The position numbers were made by a program, and so were the translations under genes. The notes under the pieces were generated by a model. That model ran no database searches. It was not told the DNA's origin and worked only from the letters and a program-made list of their open reading frames with translations. 64,000 nt of DNA, from contig NZ_JAHSTV010000008.1 in assembly GCF_019145235.1 (NCBI RefSeq), positions 1 to 64,000 of the forward strand, in the 5' to 3' direction. This DNA comes from Pseudomonas farris. Lineage in GTDB: Bacteria > Pseudomonadota > Gammaproteobacteria > Pseudomonadales > Pseudomonadaceae. Each line of letters starts with the position of its first letter. Positions within the stretch are counted from its first letter, which is position 1. Below are positions 63,368 through 64,000 of the stretch, piece by piece.

Positions 63368-64000
63368 TCAGGCCCAAACACTCAACGATGGAATGGCCTG
63401 CACAGGCCGCAACCGTTCAAGCATTTCCCCCGTCAACACGACCTCATAGGTATCCGCCGGCCTCCCCCATTGCTCCACAATGACCATGCCATCTACCAGC
63501 GCCGCGCCCAAGCCGGTAATCGTGTCGGCCAATGCCTCTACGATTTGTTGGGTCCGCAGCCATAAACGATCAGTAATCTCTTTAAGCTCGGCAGTTATGC
63601 GCTCGGACGACGCTGGATCCGTATCGGGGTAGGAGATATTTCGCAGCAAGTGCCGTAACTCCCTTACTTTTGCGTAATCCTGTTCCGCCCCAAGCTCTCC
63701 ATTCAGGATGGCTGTCGCTTTCGTTTTATCGACGAGTTTCCTGGCTGAATGCTTTGCAGGTAAGGTCTGACTCATAGCGCCAGCAAAAAGGACTATCAGC
63801 CGACCTTCCAAATGTTCCTTCATTTCTTCTATCGAGGAAATTGACCGCGTCAAGATAATGGAAGCCCCAGCCTGATGCCTCAAGTCCATGGTGACTTTCA
63901 GGGTCACATCACCCGTTTCAAAGCCCAAGGCTCGGGCAATCACGTAGTGCCCCATTTCGTGATTCGCAATCTGCAATGCATGTTCCCGTATAGCGGGAGG
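63368..64000 (-). CDS. M41-like zinc metallopeptidase domain protein (5' end outside the window)
   Basis: The frame is open to the window edge, so the start is not seen; about 210 residues are present. The visible N-terminal part has HEMGHYVIARALG (HExxH zinc motif). LFAGAMSQTL and LGAEQDYAKVRELRHLL follow, matching the FtsH-type M41 order in which an Asp after LGA/GAS supplies the third zinc ligand. No AAA+ domain is visible. The C terminus carries a coiled helical segment and ends SLSVWA. Function unknown. Confidence 0.7.
   Translation of the reverse strand, partial: PPAIREHALQIANHEMGHYVIARALGFETGDVTLKVTMDLRHQAGASIILTRSISSIEEMKEHLEGRLIVLFAGAMSQTLPAKHSARKLVDKTKATAILNGELGAEQDYAKVRELRHLLRNISYPDTDPASSERITAELKEITDRLWLRTQQIVEALADTITGLGAALVDGMVIVEQWGRPADTYEVVLTGEMLERLRPVQAIPSLSVWA

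Overview
This is a core-chromosome segment from a Pseudomonas of the fluorescens/putida type. Gene content and order (tyrS, M23 peptidase, anmK, erpA, argC, hemJ ... coq7, speD, osmC, vfr ... trpCDG, trpE, gph, rpe ... murU, amgK, lptD, surA, pdxA, rsmA, apaGH, glpE ... cca, folKB, plsY, tsaD, rpsU, dnaG, rpoD, a RmcA-type GGDEF/EAL protein, tRNA) follow the conserved Pseudomonas backbone. DNA is GC-rich and intergenic spaces carry about ten Pseudomonas REP hairpins. Only the last ~3.3 kb, beyond the tRNA, looks accessory.

Layout. 0-9.5 kb: translation, peptidoglycan recycling and hydrolysis, Fe-S carrier, arginine and heme biosynthesis, an FMN nitronate monooxygenase, a DUF805 protein, an SDR and a HIT protein. 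9.7-13.6 kb: ubiquinone hydroxylase, polyamine synthesis (speD), OsmC protein, the CRP-like regulator vfr and a lipoate-ligase-like protein. 13.7-21.7 kb: the two tryptophan loci, trpGDC and rpe-gph-trpE, separated by an autotransporter esterase. Each trp locus has a 22-codon leader ending in Trp-Arg-Trp-Arg-Ala; the trpE one is in frame with, and forms, the C terminus of Gph. 21.8-31.2 kb: an iron alcohol dehydrogenase, then a four-gene ABC transporter with a LuxR-type response regulator and sensor kinase, matching the agtABCD/agtSR arrangement. 31.3-42.6 kb: a degenerate alpha/beta-hydrolase, djlA-murU-amgK (cell-wall sugar recycling), and divergently lptD-surA-pdxA-rsmA-apaG-apaH-glpE (outer-membrane assembly and housekeeping). 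42.9-47.9 kb: the prkA-yeaH-spoVR stress module behind a hairpin-rich leader. 48-60.6 kb: cca, folate genes, plsY, tsaD, the rpsU-dnaG-rpoD macromolecular synthesis cluster, the multi-PAS c-di-GMP enzyme and tRNA-Ile2(CAT).

60.6-64.0 kb: an AT-richer block of small unknown genes, an orphan polyamine-type binding protein divergent from a LuxR-type regulator (with repeated sites between them) and a partial M41-like zinc protease running off the window edge.

Most notable observations: the paired trp leader peptides and the fusion of the trpE leader to gph; the orphan binding protein/LuxR pair with ACGAAT repeats; the stand-alone M41-like protease; and the apparent lack of yqeY between rpsU and dnaG. 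No CRISPR array, integrase, transposase or rRNA was seen. All calls are from reading the sequence; no database search was run.
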